Of a stretch of 64,000 nucleotides of DNA, positions 1 to 11,457 are shown in pieces. The position numbers and the translations under genes were made by a program. Every line of letters starts with the position of its first letter. Within the stretch, counting starts at the first letter, position 1. Source of the DNA: Phialocephala subalpina (lineage: Eukaryota > Ascomycota > Leotiomycetes > Helotiales > Mollisiaceae). Location of the stretch: the NCBI GenBank assembly GCA_900073065.1, contig FJOG01000024.1, positions 244,679 through 308,678 of the forward strand, given 5' to 3'. A model generated the notes under the pieces. That model was given only the letters and a program-made list of their open reading frames with translations, was not told the origin of the DNA and ran no database searches.

Positions 1-708
1 ATAAATTATTTTTAAATCGAAAAAAAATATTTAATATAATTAAAATATTTATTTTAAAAATTTAAAAATTAAATTAATATTTAATAATCTTTAAAAGAAA
101 TAGCGCTAAAATAATAATTAATTAATTATTATTTTAAAAGTATTAATATCTAATTTAAAAGTTATAAAATTTAATTTATATAAATATATTATTCGATTAT
201 TAAAATAATTTATATATATAAAATAAATTTACGTATTTTTAAATAAATAGATAATAATCCTTGGTTTTAAATTTTAAGTCAAAATATAATATAATTAATT
301 TATAATTAAATTTCAAAGTTAAGAAGTAATTTTTACTTTGGGTAAGATTTTAATAAGAATAGAATTTATTATAAAAAATTGATTAATTTTTAAAGAATTA
401 TATTCTTGGTAATAAGATTGATTACTTGTAGACTAAAACTAGCGAGAATACGTATTCCAAATACAAAAATAGGGGCTGTGCTCAAGAAGAGACTGAATAG
501 GATATTGCTGAGAATCCCAAGCAATAAACGTTGGAAGGCGAAGCAATTGGGGTTGGAATTTGAGCGCTAAACTTGTGTGGTGTTGATTGGTCAGGTAGCC
601 GATGTGGCACAACTGCTGTCGTCACCCGTTTCAACGCCCCTCGAATTATTCACCAACTCGAAGATTGTTCGGCATTCATCAAAAACTTCAAGTAAAAGTG
701 CACTGAAC
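1..708. repeat. AT-rich, RIP-like island and gene upstream region
   Basis: Bases 1 to about 470 are almost pure A+T with long TAAT/TTAAA runs and no coding potential. This is what repeat-induced point mutation leaves of an old transposon copy. From about 470 the composition returns to normal and leads into the first gene at 709. I cannot identify the original repeat. Confidence 0.7.
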
Positions 709-1952
709 ATGAAGGCAAGGACTCTACACTATCTACTTCTCGTTGGCCTTCGTTTTCTCGAACCTGTTTCATCGAGAACTGTATACTCATGTGATGGCTG
801 TATTCCAAAGAAGGTACTCGAGACACCAGGATATGGCTTTGATATTGCGTTCGACTATCTGTAAGCTAGCCAACTCGTTTCAGCTATTGTGCCGTAAAGC
901 TTACTACGTATAGGACTGCAACAGTAAAATATACCAATGGTACACTTCAAGCGCTTTCAAAAGTCTCACCGGGAGAAGAATATCTCCAAGTGATGGAGCA
1001 ATTTAGACAACAACACAACACCAGCGCCAGGAACTTTGATCACACTCAACACCAGCCTGAAGATGTCCTAGAAAAAAGCACCATCGGCATCCTCATTGCA
1101 GAGATAACCCATCTCGTGGATTCATTTCCCCAAAGTCGAAACATATCAGCAGAGCACCTTGGAGTCTCCATGCCAGGCTTCTTCGATAAAAGAGCATCCG
1201 CACGCCTCGAAGAATCTCTAAGGAGATTGACTCTCTTGCCTCAAAGACACCTCTTTTGGCCCAGCGAATTCATGGCGATTTCAGCGTACGAGTCTGGAAT
1301 GTGCGGGTTCGGAACAGCAACTCCCGAAGATCAATGTGGCGAGAACGGTTATCCAGACAGATCGATCCTAGTTTTTCATTACGGCAAATCGGCACTGGTA
1401 GTATCTCGTTACATAGCTATGATAGGACAAATCCTCGGCCTTGCAGAAGACTACTATGATAAAAGCAAAGACAGGCAAAGCCCTCCTGAGAATAGGACAG
1501 ACAGTTTTTGGGACTCAGACTTGGGCGGAAACAGCATCCCAAAGGACAAAGCTGCTGCTGATATCTATTGGCAAGATGTCACTACTCGAATAGCGGACTT
1601 CATTTCCTTGCAGAGCTTCATTATTTACCAAAGCGACTTGCCGTTTTTGATTGAGCAGTTTGTGGTCAGTGGCGAATTGGCTTCGATGCCGGAATTCCAA
1701 CAGGCGTTGCGTGATGCCATTGATAGATCTCTGGGTCAATCTTCTTTGGATAACTTTCTACATCAGCCTAAGGACGTTATTGATCCCCTATTTGTAGCGG
1801 CAATCGGTGCAGCGCAATTAGCGAAGGATTATATGGATGCACCAAAGCCGTTGGGATGTTCGGAAAGTGCGGAGTGTGAGCGGCAGAGAGAGGTGTATCG
1901 GGATTCTTTGGTGAAGAATGAGAGAGGCTCAATGCCAAAACAAGAGCTGTGA
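709..1952 (+). CDS. Secreted protein, probable actin-like ATPase fold
   Basis: Two exons, 709-860 and 914-1952, give 396 residues. The intron 861-913 (53 bp, GT-AG) closes the phase and continues without a break into the long second exon. The start at 709 is chosen because it opens directly into a signal-peptide-like stretch (residues 1-21, LLLVGL core). An upstream in-frame start exists but lies before this signal. After the signal come a GFDIAFDY segment and a TNGT turn, resembling the first phosphate loop of the actin/Hsp70/hexokinase fold. GVSMPGF follows in the middle, then a late FVVSGELASMP segment and a C-terminal helix ending AAIGAAQLAKDY. Secreted fungal proteins with a degenerate actin-like ATPase domain have this layout. 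That assignment is by overall resemblance, and I see no intact catalytic set. Residues 230-240 are acidic and may be a loop. The function is unknown. Confidence 0.6.
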
Positions 1953-3497
1953 TGTGTGAAATAGGACGCGAAGTCGAAACGCAATAGGAGAGAATAATTG
2001 CATGCGGGAGAAGTGGGTTTGGGATCTGCTATTGCGGTGCGGATTGTTTGAAATGGGTGTAAATTGCTTGAAATATTATGGTGTATCCAAAGGCAAGAAA
2101 GAACCAATCCGCGCTTGGTCTAAAATAACTGTCATTTGTATGAAAGCTAACTCGTAAACTCAACCTGGGATTCGGTGACGGAAAAAGGGTAGAAGTTAAG
2201 CGAGAATCCCTACTATTATATCCTGGCTCGCCTCATCCTCACCTCATCCTCACCTTCGCTTTTTTAAACATTCTACCGAGATAAGAGTATGAATCCAAGT
2301 CAGAGAGACATCGAAAATTTGAATTCTGATGACAAGCGTTTGTTTCTTCGCATTAAAAAAGGGAGCCCCATTTTCCACTCCCTACTATCGATTTGTGGCT
2401 GAGCTAAGCCTTGCAGCAGAACCACCAATCAAAGAGTTGCCTTTCAAGTCCTTTTCCAAGATTCATGCACCCCGCCAAGACCAAGTACACATGATACCTC
2501 AGCATAACATCATCCTAACTATAAACCCAGCTTCGACTTCTTTATACTCTTTCCACCGATCGATAGCCAAAGAAGAGAGAATGGGAAAAGGACTTTGAAC
2601 TTTACTTATTATAATTTTAATATAAGATTTAATTATATTTCTTTTCTTATCAAATAATTTATTAAATTTTAATTTTATTAAAAAGCTTTAAAATAATATA
2701 AGAATTATATATAAAAAAAATTATTTAAAAATTTAAAAATTATAATAAATAAAATTAAAATTAAAATTATTATAAAAAATTTTTATAAAATCATATTATT
2801 TAAAAATTTAAAATAAAAGAATATATATATAAATATAAAATAATTAATTATTACGTTTTATAAGAAAGTAATATATACTAATTATAAATCGAGCTTTTTC
2901 CGAGGTCGTATAATCTACTTCCTTATTATTTTCCACCTTACTTTGCCTACTTGTAATCCATTTTCCCACCGCTGGCGTTTCGTATTCGGTCTGTAAAATG
3001 CTTAGCGGAAACTTCGATGCTATCATTATCATGCAAATTGGTATCTGCCATAGCCACATTGGCAAAAATCAGCTCTTATCATCATAGATTAGCCCAGAGG
3101 TTAAGGCATACAACGCACATCGTCGTCTCTACGGCGCAAAGGAGCTCACCGAAATCCCTCCCTCGACGCATAATCCCACAGCGTAGCTAAACAGAAGCTA
3201 GCCACGTCGTCGTGAGACATTTCTTCAATTGGCCAAGTCGCATGGTGTAAAAGCACTGCCAAGGCAGACCGCACCGCCGTCGTCACTAGCGAGGCACTGT
3301 CGTGAGGGTTATGATGGTGCGATAGCGAGGGGGAAAAGCTAAGCTGGGGGGTGTTGGGAAAGGATTAAAAAAGAGGATAGTCGAGCAGCAAAGGGAGCGC
3401 GACTTTTATAGACGTTAAAAGCGGCGCGTACCTGTCACCAAAGTTCCAGAAGATTTAACTGATTGGCTTCCTCGTTCCCAGAGGCCAGAAAGTCTTC
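1953..3497. other. Intergenic, with a second AT-rich island
   Basis: No supported gene. Bases about 2600-2880 form an A+T-only island like the one at the left end, again RIP-like. A short direct duplication of CCTCATCCTCA lies near 2230-2260. The open frames at 2329-2598 and 2844-3065 show no protein-like composition or splice partners. Confidence 0.6.
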
Positions 3498-4407
3498 TTG
3501 ATGTTTCATAAGACCAACATCACAAATGATACTTCTGGGCCCAGCGAAACACGTTACTATTCAGCCGCAGACGGTGGAGTCTATTATCTGTACTTGTTAG
3601 TCTTAGCTCTACTTAGGACACTTCCGAGAAGGCAAGCTCACGTATCTCTAGGTACTATGAAGAAGCTACTTTGCGAGGCCACTTGGATAAACCTTGGGGA
3701 TTAGACGACCTCAGCGGGTCTGTTCATGGCATCACAGGCACTGTACTACATGTTTCCCAACCATTCAAGCTTTTATAGTCTGTTGATAAGCGTTAGGATA
3801 TAACGAAAGCCTCTGCACGCGCATTTAGAGCTGGAAAATTCAATTACAACCAGACTTTCGCACAGAAGAGAATTATAAGCTCGACATCTTCAACGGAGCT
3901 TTGAATCCCTTTGCCGATGGCGCTGGATGGGAAGGTTTTAAGATCCAACCTTCGGATAGCGTATGACTGTAGACTGACAGTTCCAGGTACTTGGACACTG
4001 CCCGTCTGCGATACCGGAATCCACAACTGGAACACTCAGTACGGCAACAAATCCATCAGTCGTTACGGCATGCTCCCCTGCTGTTGCGGTAAGCCGTACC
4101 CGTCTCGTAGAGACAGCTCACGATGTTGAATTCTCTAGGCGTAAACTGCACAGATACCGCCGCCTTCGTCAAAGCTGCAAACATGTATATGTTCCAGACA
4201 CTTCAATGGGGCTGTCGCGGCCAACTCATGCATTCGGATCTCAAATTCAAGGACATACATTATGGATATGACTTGGCGCAGGAAGCATATGAATATTACA
4301 CATGGCCACGTGCTGGCCAGGTTTTGTTCATTCTGGCTTTTATCATATTGCCCCCAATAGGCTGGTACTCAACCGCTTATATCAAGTACCAGTACGGGAT
4401 GAACTAA
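3498..4407 (+). pseudogene. Decayed gene of a fungal Cys-rich membrane/secreted family
   Basis: Coding-like text is spread over three frames. A piece reading KASARAFRAGKFNYNQTF sits near 3810-3860. One frame later NYKLDIFNGALNPFADGAGW leads up to 3965. TGA at about 3964 and TAG at about 3970 follow, then another frame change near 3985. The rest reads GTWTLPVCDTGIHNWN and SRYGMLPCCC, and a good intron 4089-4138 (GTAAG...CTCTAG, phase closes) joins this to GVNCTDTAAFVKAANM. The C-terminus has a membrane segment, AGQVLFILAFIILPPIGW. Both stops are one C-to-T step from Arg (CGA) or Gln (CAG) codons, the RIP pattern. An upstream piece from 3498 may be the N-terminus. I do not recognise the family by name. 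Decay is clear from two stops and at least two frame changes. Confidence 0.65.
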
Positions 4408-4498
4408 TAACAAACTCGAAAATCTTTCAAATGATTTTGTTTGTGCATTCTTTTGTAACCTATGAGGTTAAAGGACTTAAGAAAACGAAAGACTAGAC

Positions 4499-5316
4499 TT
4501 AGCCGAAGTAGCGAGACTTCACTTGGGGGCAGGTGCGTTCGTTGAAACTAATTGCCGTAAAAAATATTATCCCCATCTCAAACTCCTTGTCGAGTTCTAA
4601 ATATCTAAGATATTGGCATTCGCCTTCCTTGCGTAGCAACTCCTCCCCAAGGGCGTCGGCAACTCCATTCGCAAGAGGTTCGTCCAAGGACTTGTCGCGT
4701 ACAGGATAGTGGCAAGGCGCTTCTGCCAACATGTGGAACTCTTGCAATTGTGGAAGTGATCCCCATTCGACGAACTCAACATCCGATAATGACCCTCTGG
4801 GCCAGTTCTGACCAAGTGCGAAAATCAGGAATTTGATTGAACGCATCGTCTCGGTATTGAAATTGTGATGATAGGAAGGCACGGCGCTAAAACTATCCGA
4901 AACCTCGTGGAGGATGTGATCAAATTGATCAATATCGAAGTTGATATAGATGGTGCCAGATGAGGTAGTCTCTCCCCTAGTATTACCAATAGAAGTCTCC
5001 TTGCAAGGAGTGTAAAATGTAAGAGCCTCATGTCGTGACTCTTGACATGCCTCTAGTATCGCAGGCAAACCAGGTTGGGGACGAGCCCGGCCGAATCGAA
5101 TTCGCGGTCGCCAAGGAAGACTTGAAGGTGAAGGCGTAGAGTACGAGGTTGATTGCGGCTGGCGAGTTTCCATAACTTGATGCGCAACTCAGTAGGTAAC
5201 TTGGGAAAGCAGGTAAATGTCGTAGCTGGGCCGGTAGGAAGATCGACACGGAGCTTTGGGAGGGTGGAGAGTAGGTGTTGGACGCGAGACATCGGCGCAT
5301 CGGTTGGTGAAGCCAT
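4499..5316 (-). pseudogene. 2EXR-domain protein, frameshifted
   Basis: Reading leftward from 5316, residues from MASPTDAP lead into a typical 2EXR start, TCFPKLPTELRIKLWKLA, followed by NQPRTLRL. This is the conserved LPxELRxxIW motif of the fungal 2EXR family, whose function is unknown. The frame then stops near 5053. The second half of the motif (GLPAILEACQESRHEAL) continues one frame over and runs to the stop at 4499. No intron with sensible length or signals fits the switch near 5090-5110, so a net one-base shift is the simplest reading. It may be a true mutation or a sequence error. The C-terminal part is otherwise intact and ends in VKSRYFG. A second, unbroken 2EXR gene lies at 55239-56102. 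Confidence 0.6.
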
Positions 5317-6840
5317 GGCCTGTGTTTGGTCTCCGGCTCTTGGATATTGAAGTTGGTGTTCGCAGGGCGGTGACTTCGAAATTTTGTGTGTTCGAGAGGT
5401 TGTTGTCCTGGAAGTTGAGGTGTTTTAGATCGAGGTTGACATGTGGAGATCGTGTGCGCTAGTCTAGCTTTGGCTAAGCGAGTCACTCCTCATTTTGAGC
5501 AGTGCGGCGTTCTCAGCGTTGCCTTGACTCTCTCGGGTCCACTTTCTCTCCGCAAGCAACAACGGGAGAATTTGATACTCTTTTTCTGGATGTGATACCT
5601 TAGCTCGGCCCAGGTTATGATAAAGTCCCAGCAAGGCTAGGAGACTAGGAACTCCGATGGGCGGCAGAAGGACGAACGTAGAGCGCGGAAAAACGAGCGC
5701 GCAAAGAGAGTTGTTTTTGGGGAAAAGAATGTTAGAATACTCAATTGAGTTGAAACGTGTTTAACATTTATTTGGATAACTGTTTGAGGAATGAAATTTG
5801 GCAAAACTCGCGAATCTTTTCACGCGGTCAGTTAATACATTGACATCCAAGAGAAGGTTCTCTTCTGGATACAGGACACGTTTTGTTCTTTTTTCTGTTG
5901 CAATACTTCTTGAACGCTCGCGCGGAAAAAGACAAATGCTCCGGCAGTTGACGTTCTTCGATGCTTAGGATGCTGGGCTGCATCTAACCGAGCGACAGAA
6001 AAGGGGAAGCAGTCTCGTGAAAAGAAAGTAACACACCGATCACGTGCGCGGTGCCATTTGGATGTGTCAAAACCAATTTTCATTTCTCAAAGAAGTGCTT
6101 CCGTCTTATCTTTCGAAAGCTTGGGTGAGTCCATCGTGGCTTGGCAGATATAGGTAGTGCCATTCCTACGCCCTGGTGCGCATACTTTCCCAGCCACCTC
6201 CCACTTAGGTAACATCCACTCGCTTTAAATTGCTCCCACATCCCCAAGCAGCAAACAAGTACAAAGCTTTCTTGGCGCCCTAAATAAACTTTCCACACCC
6301 TTGCGTAGAAATCTTGACATCTTTCCAGAAGAATTTTGACCTTCGATCGAAGTTCTGCAGCTCCCGAATGATTCGTGGTCCCGTCTTTTGGCAAAGAACG
6401 GGATGCTTCGCGACCGAAGATATGCATCGCCTCCAGATCCAGAAGCTGCAAGCAGATCAGATAGTGGCGCCGGGTCAGGTCCCAATGGGACCACCAACCC
6501 TTTCTAGAAAGTTCCTCCGCCTGCTCCGAACTTACTGAGATTACTGCCTATCGGCGCGGTTTCTACCCCTCACTAGCACCCCTCACTAGCGAGTCTGCCC
6601 CTGAATGCTCCTGCCTATTTGGGTCTTAATCCCGCATAGTATATCAGCGGGGTATAGCTGCACGTACAACGAACATCTTGTATCAGTCGATGATGGTGAG
6701 GTGCATGGAAGCTTATCGCAGCTTGGAAGCTGTAGGCAGAACCAGGAAATTTGTATCTGCGATGGAGTACTTAAACTTCTGGTCTGCTCTGGTCCCAACT
6801 GACCGGTTCGTGCCAGGTACTACTTGAAATTCGTTCCAAG
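5317..6840. other. Intergenic, no supported gene
   Basis: Upstream space of the 2EXR gene (leftward) and the carboxypeptidase (rightward). A 123-codon minus-strand frame at 6080-6451 contains a moderately protein-like stretch (ELRSKVKILLERCQDFYARVW). It has no partner exons and no recognisable motif, so I do not call it. A 14-base duplication (CCCCTCACTAGC, twice) sits at about 6566-6594. Confidence 0.5.
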
Positions 6841-8937
6841 ATGTCGGCGACAGTTCTGCGCGTGTTCGTTGCGTTGCTTGTGCTCTGCACTTTCCTCTCT
6901 ACAGTTTCTGCTGGAAGATTGGAGAATGTCGTCAAGCAGAGGGGTTACGACGCCAGGCTCCTGAAGAAGAAGGACCTTGGGGCGCCCAAGCCCAAGCCAA
7001 ATCCAATCTACAGGAGAGCTTCAACCACGAGCTCGATCTGCACGACCGTCACTACTCCAAACCCAACAGCACCGTAAGAAATTTCTCCCCCCAATACCAG
7101 GAGCTTGCTGATCAAGGAAGACCGAGCTGTGGAGGAAACAACTGTGTCAATGCATTCAACAAGCAGTTCACCGCCAGCCTCGACAACCTTGAATCTTTCT
7201 GCAGCTCCTTCACCGCCGAGCCATCCGCAGTATTTGCTCCTACTGGCACTGCTTCGTGGGCTGCCAATTGCTTGGGCACCTCAACTGCATCTTCGCTGGC
7301 TACCGCCGTTGCATCGAAGGTCTCCTCTGCATGCAGCTGCTTCGTCCCTGAGCCAACTTCTTGTCCAGGAGGCGATACCAGCGGCTTTAGATTCTTGAAC
7401 GACGATACCAAGCGTGGGTGTATTACTCCAATCATTTGAGCTTTTCTAACATAACCAGCATATCAGGTCACTTCCCTTCCTGAAGTCGACTTCGACATTG
7501 GCGAGATGTACTCTGGTCTGGTTCCGATCGACGAATCAGATCCATCCCGAGCTCTATTCTTCGTATTCCAACCCACTGATGGCCCACCTGTGGATGAAGT
7601 CGTCATCTGGCTCAATGGCGGACCTGGCTGCAGTTCCCTTGAAGGCTTCTTCCAAGAAAATGGTCGATTCATCTGGAGTTGGGGTCAATACCAGCCGACT
7701 TTCAATCCATACTCCTGGGTCAATCTTACCAATGTTCTTTGGGTCGAACAGCCAGTCGGCACTGGATTCGCTATCGGAAATGTTACTGCTACCAGTGAGG
7801 AGGATATTGCTCGAGAGTTCGCGGATTTCTTCTTGAACTTCCAGAAGATCTTTGGCATTTCCAACTTCAAGATCTACGTTACTGGAGAAAGTTACGCTGG
7901 CAGATACATTCCTTACATTTCAGCTGAGATGCTGGACAGGAATGATACCACCCACTTCAATGTCTCAGGTAAGTCGGAACTATCGCAGGTCGTCATCAAG
8001 ACTAACTTGATCAGGCGCCCTCATGTACGATCCTTGCATCGGTTCTTGCACCTACATCCAGGAGGAAGTGACCGCGTACCCATTCGTTGAACAGAATAAC
8101 AATATGATTGGATTGAACGCCAGTTACCTTGCTCAACTGAAGGCGCTCGATGAATCTTGCGGATATGCTGCGTACAGAGATCAGTACTTGACCTACCCTG
8201 CGTCTGGAATTCAGCCTCCTACGCCTGACTTTTCGGATGAATGCGACATCAACACTGCCGCAACAAACGCTGCTTTTAACATCAATCCATGTTTCAACTC
8301 CTACGAGATTGTCACCCAATGTCCAATTCCCTCAGGTGAGTTACTGCTTCCCGATCGTGTTCGACTTTCGATACTAATATATTTTGCAGATCCGCTTGGA
8401 TTCCCAACCGATCTCGCTTTCGCATACCCCGCCCTCACACCCCTCTACTTCGACCGCGCCGACGTCAAAGCCGCCATGCACGCCCCAACTTACGTCGACT
8501 GGCAAGAATGTGCTGGACCCGTCTTCGTCGACAACGACGACACCTCCGTCGACTCCATCATCAAGGTCCTACCCCAAGTCATCGAAGCCACGAACCGAGT
8601 CCTCGTTTCCAACGCCCAACTCGACTTCGTTGTCATCACCAACGGCACTCTTCTCTCCATCCAAAACATGACCTGGAACGGCAAGCTTGGGTTTGAGGCT
8701 GAGCCAAGTGCACCGGTTGTTATCACCCTGCCGGATTTGCAGTACATGCAGGTCTTTGTTGATAACGGGTATCCTCTGGGATTCGAGAATCCGCAGGGAA
8801 CGATGGGTGTCCAGCACTTTGAGCGAGGGTTGATGTGGGCGGAGACTTTCCTAAGCGGTCACATGCAGCCACAGTTCCAGCCTAGGTCGAGTTATCGTCA
8901 TTTGCAGTGGATGTTGGGGCATATTGATGAGCTGTAA
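6841..8937 (+). CDS. Secreted serine carboxypeptidase (S10) with extra Cys-rich N-terminal domain
   Basis: Five exons, 6841-7073, 7121-7413, 7459-7968, 8015-8335 and 8390-8937, give 634 residues with all phases closing. The introns are 45-54 bp, several with CTAAC branch sites. Residues 1-25 are a signal peptide ([12 protein letters not shown]). A Lys-rich propeptide follows, then a Cys-rich module ([12 protein letters not shown] ... ESFCSSF ... AANCLG ... SSACSCF) of a kind found at the start of many secreted fungal proteins. The S10 peptidase follows from about residue 185. It has the oxyanion/substrate motif [10 protein letters not shown], the catalytic Ser in TGESYAG (about 320), Asp in NAQLDF (about 528) and His in SGHMQPQ (about 609). 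The enzyme should remove C-terminal residues from peptides at acid pH outside the cell or in the vacuole. The exon 1-2 junction is the least certain, because an alternative reading through 7074-7100 is also open. It is convergent with a secreted esterase 330 bp away. Confidence 0.85.
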
Positions 8938-9270
8938 ACGGCATAGTATAAAAGTTAGATAATCATAGTCTTTAATGTATGAATGTTGAGTTGAATAGTC
9001 ATCTCTGCTGCGCGTGCCTTCTCCCCTTGCCGAAGTTTCGGACAATCCCCTCGTTTCATTTGGTAGCGTAGAGCATTCTTTCCGTTCGCAGAAATATCAA
9101 GAACTTCATTCCTTCCGCGTCTGATGAGAGATATGCTGAGAGCGAACACTGAAGCACTGGATTTTAGCGACAACAGCCTGAAAATTCAGCCAGCATAGCC
9201 CTGTAGATCCACTAAGATTCGGCAAGCAGCCCACGTTGTGTCTCCTACGAATGGTATTACGATTTCTTCT
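8938..9270. other. Short convergent intergenic space
   Basis: The 3' ends of the carboxypeptidase and esterase genes face each other here. I see no gene or clear repeat. Confidence 0.6.
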
Positions 9271-11457
9271 TCAAGTCTCATAATATTCCAATCCGAGTCC
9301 TAGGACATCACATCTCTCTTTAACATCCGCCTCAAATCCCTTCATCCCAATCACAGTTCCACTTGGCTCATTCCATTGCAACCGCGTCCCTCTCACCTGG
9401 TTTCCAGCACCAACAGCTTCCCACCGGTCGTCCATAACGCCACCTGCCCGCGCGAATCCTCTCGCCTCCAGCCACTTCCTGTCAATATTCACGTCTCCCG
9501 TCCTCACAAAACTGGCCCATCGATCTAAGATGCTCCTCGAGAATGCCACATCACGTCCATCTCTATCCACCAACCCCTCCCTCACCAAATTCCCAAAAAC
9601 ATAAATCAACTCGCCAGCATGACATTTATAGTACTCCTCTTCCTCTGGATTTCCATTCGTGGGCACACAAGCAGGGCTCGAAAACGAAGCTGGTTGATAG
9701 GTTCTATTGAACTCATATAAGAAGACGTGTTTAGGATCGAATAGTGGGAAGGGTCGGGATAGGGAGGCTGAATATGACGTTGCGAGAGTGAGGCATTGGA
9801 GGCCGCCGAGGGTGATAATTGTTTGGGTGAAGTTGAAGATTTCGTTTTGTGTTGGGTTGGGAGGGAGGAAGGGTGAGAAGGCGGGGTTTGTGGGTAGTGG
9901 GGAGAGGTTTAGGCCTAGGAGGGTGTCGAGGGCGGACATGGCGAGTGTTAGGTTTGGATTTGCGGGGTATTGGGCTGTTATGGCGCCTTCGTCGCGGACT
10001 GTGCCTAGGAGGAGAGGTTTTGGTACAGAGGACGAGGCGCTGGTTGTAAAAGAGAGGTTTGGTGAAGTGAGGTATGTCCCGTCGATCACAGGATAACTGT
10101 CTACATCAGCTCTCACTCACTTCCAACATTCATACAGTGAAAGAGAAAACTTACTTTGCGTAAACAGGCAGGTTGACCAACACGCTTGACTCCAAAGCCT
10201 TCAAACACCCGACCGGACTTTCTACGCCCAAACAGCCCGTCTGGTTTAGCACCGCCATGCCCACGTTCTTCACCTCCTCCTCAATAGTCTGATACATCGA
10301 GTACGGCCCAAAAGCGCTAAATCCCGCCGGCTCACTATGCATAACCGCCTTCCCAAACAGCCCCTTCGCCATCTCACTAGCCAACAAAGCTCTCACAGCC
10401 GCCGCCCCAGAACTCTGTCCCAAAATCGTCACCTTGCCAGGATCTCCCCCAAACGCCGCAACATTCTCCCGAATCCATTGCAAAGCAGTAACCATATCCC
10501 CAATCCCGAAATTTCCATTCGTGACTCCGTCATTCAAGGCAAGCATACCGAGATTACCTAGTCGGTAGTTGATGGATATTACGACTATGTCGCCGCGGGA
10601 GGCGAAGTTTCCGCCATCGCCGGAGGAGTCGTTAGGAGTGCCGGTTACGAAACCGCCTCCGAAGATCCAGACGAGTACTGGTTTGAGGTTCTTGGCTTGA
10701 GTATTGGTGTGAGATGAGGGGATGAATGGGGTCCAGATGTTGAGGAAGAGACAGTCTTCACTTCCTTGCGGTCCAGGTTGGAGACAAGCTGATCCATAGG
10801 AAATTGCGGAGGTATTAGATGGAGAGGAATAGACCGTGGAGTATGTGAAGCGTTGTGGTTGTGGTGCGAAGCGGACTCCGAGGAAGCGGAACGAGTAGAA
10901 GTCTCGGTAGCCTGTCAATGTTTGATTACCGGCATTGAGTGTGAGCTGCAACGGCGAGGATGTGTTTGCGTATGTTGAGTTTGAAAATGGTGCGCTTTGG
11001 GTGCATATCGTGGGGAGCCAGGCGGTACAGCTGACTTCGGATAAGTGTCCTTTGAAGTCAAGTGCTCGGCAGGACTGAGCCTGGTTTGGCGAGACCCAGA
11101 ATAACTGACTGGAAGGAACTTTATCTAGGAATGTCTGGTATGAGAGAGAATTGTTGAGTCCGGTTTTGAAATCCTGGGACTCTGGAGACCAGAGTTGTTC
11201 TCCCAAGAGACTACATGCCGCTTTTGCAAGCTCGAAGTTTCTTGGTTCGCTCAGGAGAATCCCGGCACTCGTTCTTATCGATTTGTCATCTTTCGAACCC
11301 ATTAGTGTTGTAATTAACGCATGTGTTTGGAATATCAGATACTTAGTAGATCATTGTCTGCAAGAATAGTCAAGTCAGACTTGATGTCCGCCAGATTTGC
11401 AGACGCGAAAACATCTAAAATAAGCACGGCCAAGATTAGAGCAACGAAATAAAACAT
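9271..11457 (-). CDS. Secreted type-B carboxylesterase with C-type-lectin-like N-terminal region
   Basis: Three exons in gene order, 11457-11343, 11289-10155 and 10096-9271, give 691 residues. Introns of 53 and 58 bp close the phase. Residues 1-20 form a signal peptide (FYFVALILAVLILDVFASA). Residues about 45-125 look like a C-type-lectin-type fold: AACSLLGEQLW, then FWVSP, CRALDFKG, SCTAWLPTICTQSAP. This element precedes the esterase in a number of fungal enzymes. The alpha/beta-hydrolase part then shows the family marks SEDCLFLNIWTP, VWIFGGGF (oxyanion hole) and the nucleophile elbow GQSSG near residue 331. Most relatives have GESAG. Acidic and His partners probably lie in GTVRDEGA and CHAGEL. 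It should hydrolyse carboxylic esters; the substrate cannot be read. The start was taken upstream of the long exon because only that exon supplies the signal peptide. Confidence 0.85.

Noticed and set aside
6080..6497. Minus-strand frame with helix-like text
   Set aside because: No recognisable motif, no start context and no exons on either side.
7105..7398. Alternative frame in the carboxypeptidase second exon
   Set aside because: Its text is low-complexity, whereas the frame starting at 7121 gives a Cys-rich module that joins the S10 domain in phase.
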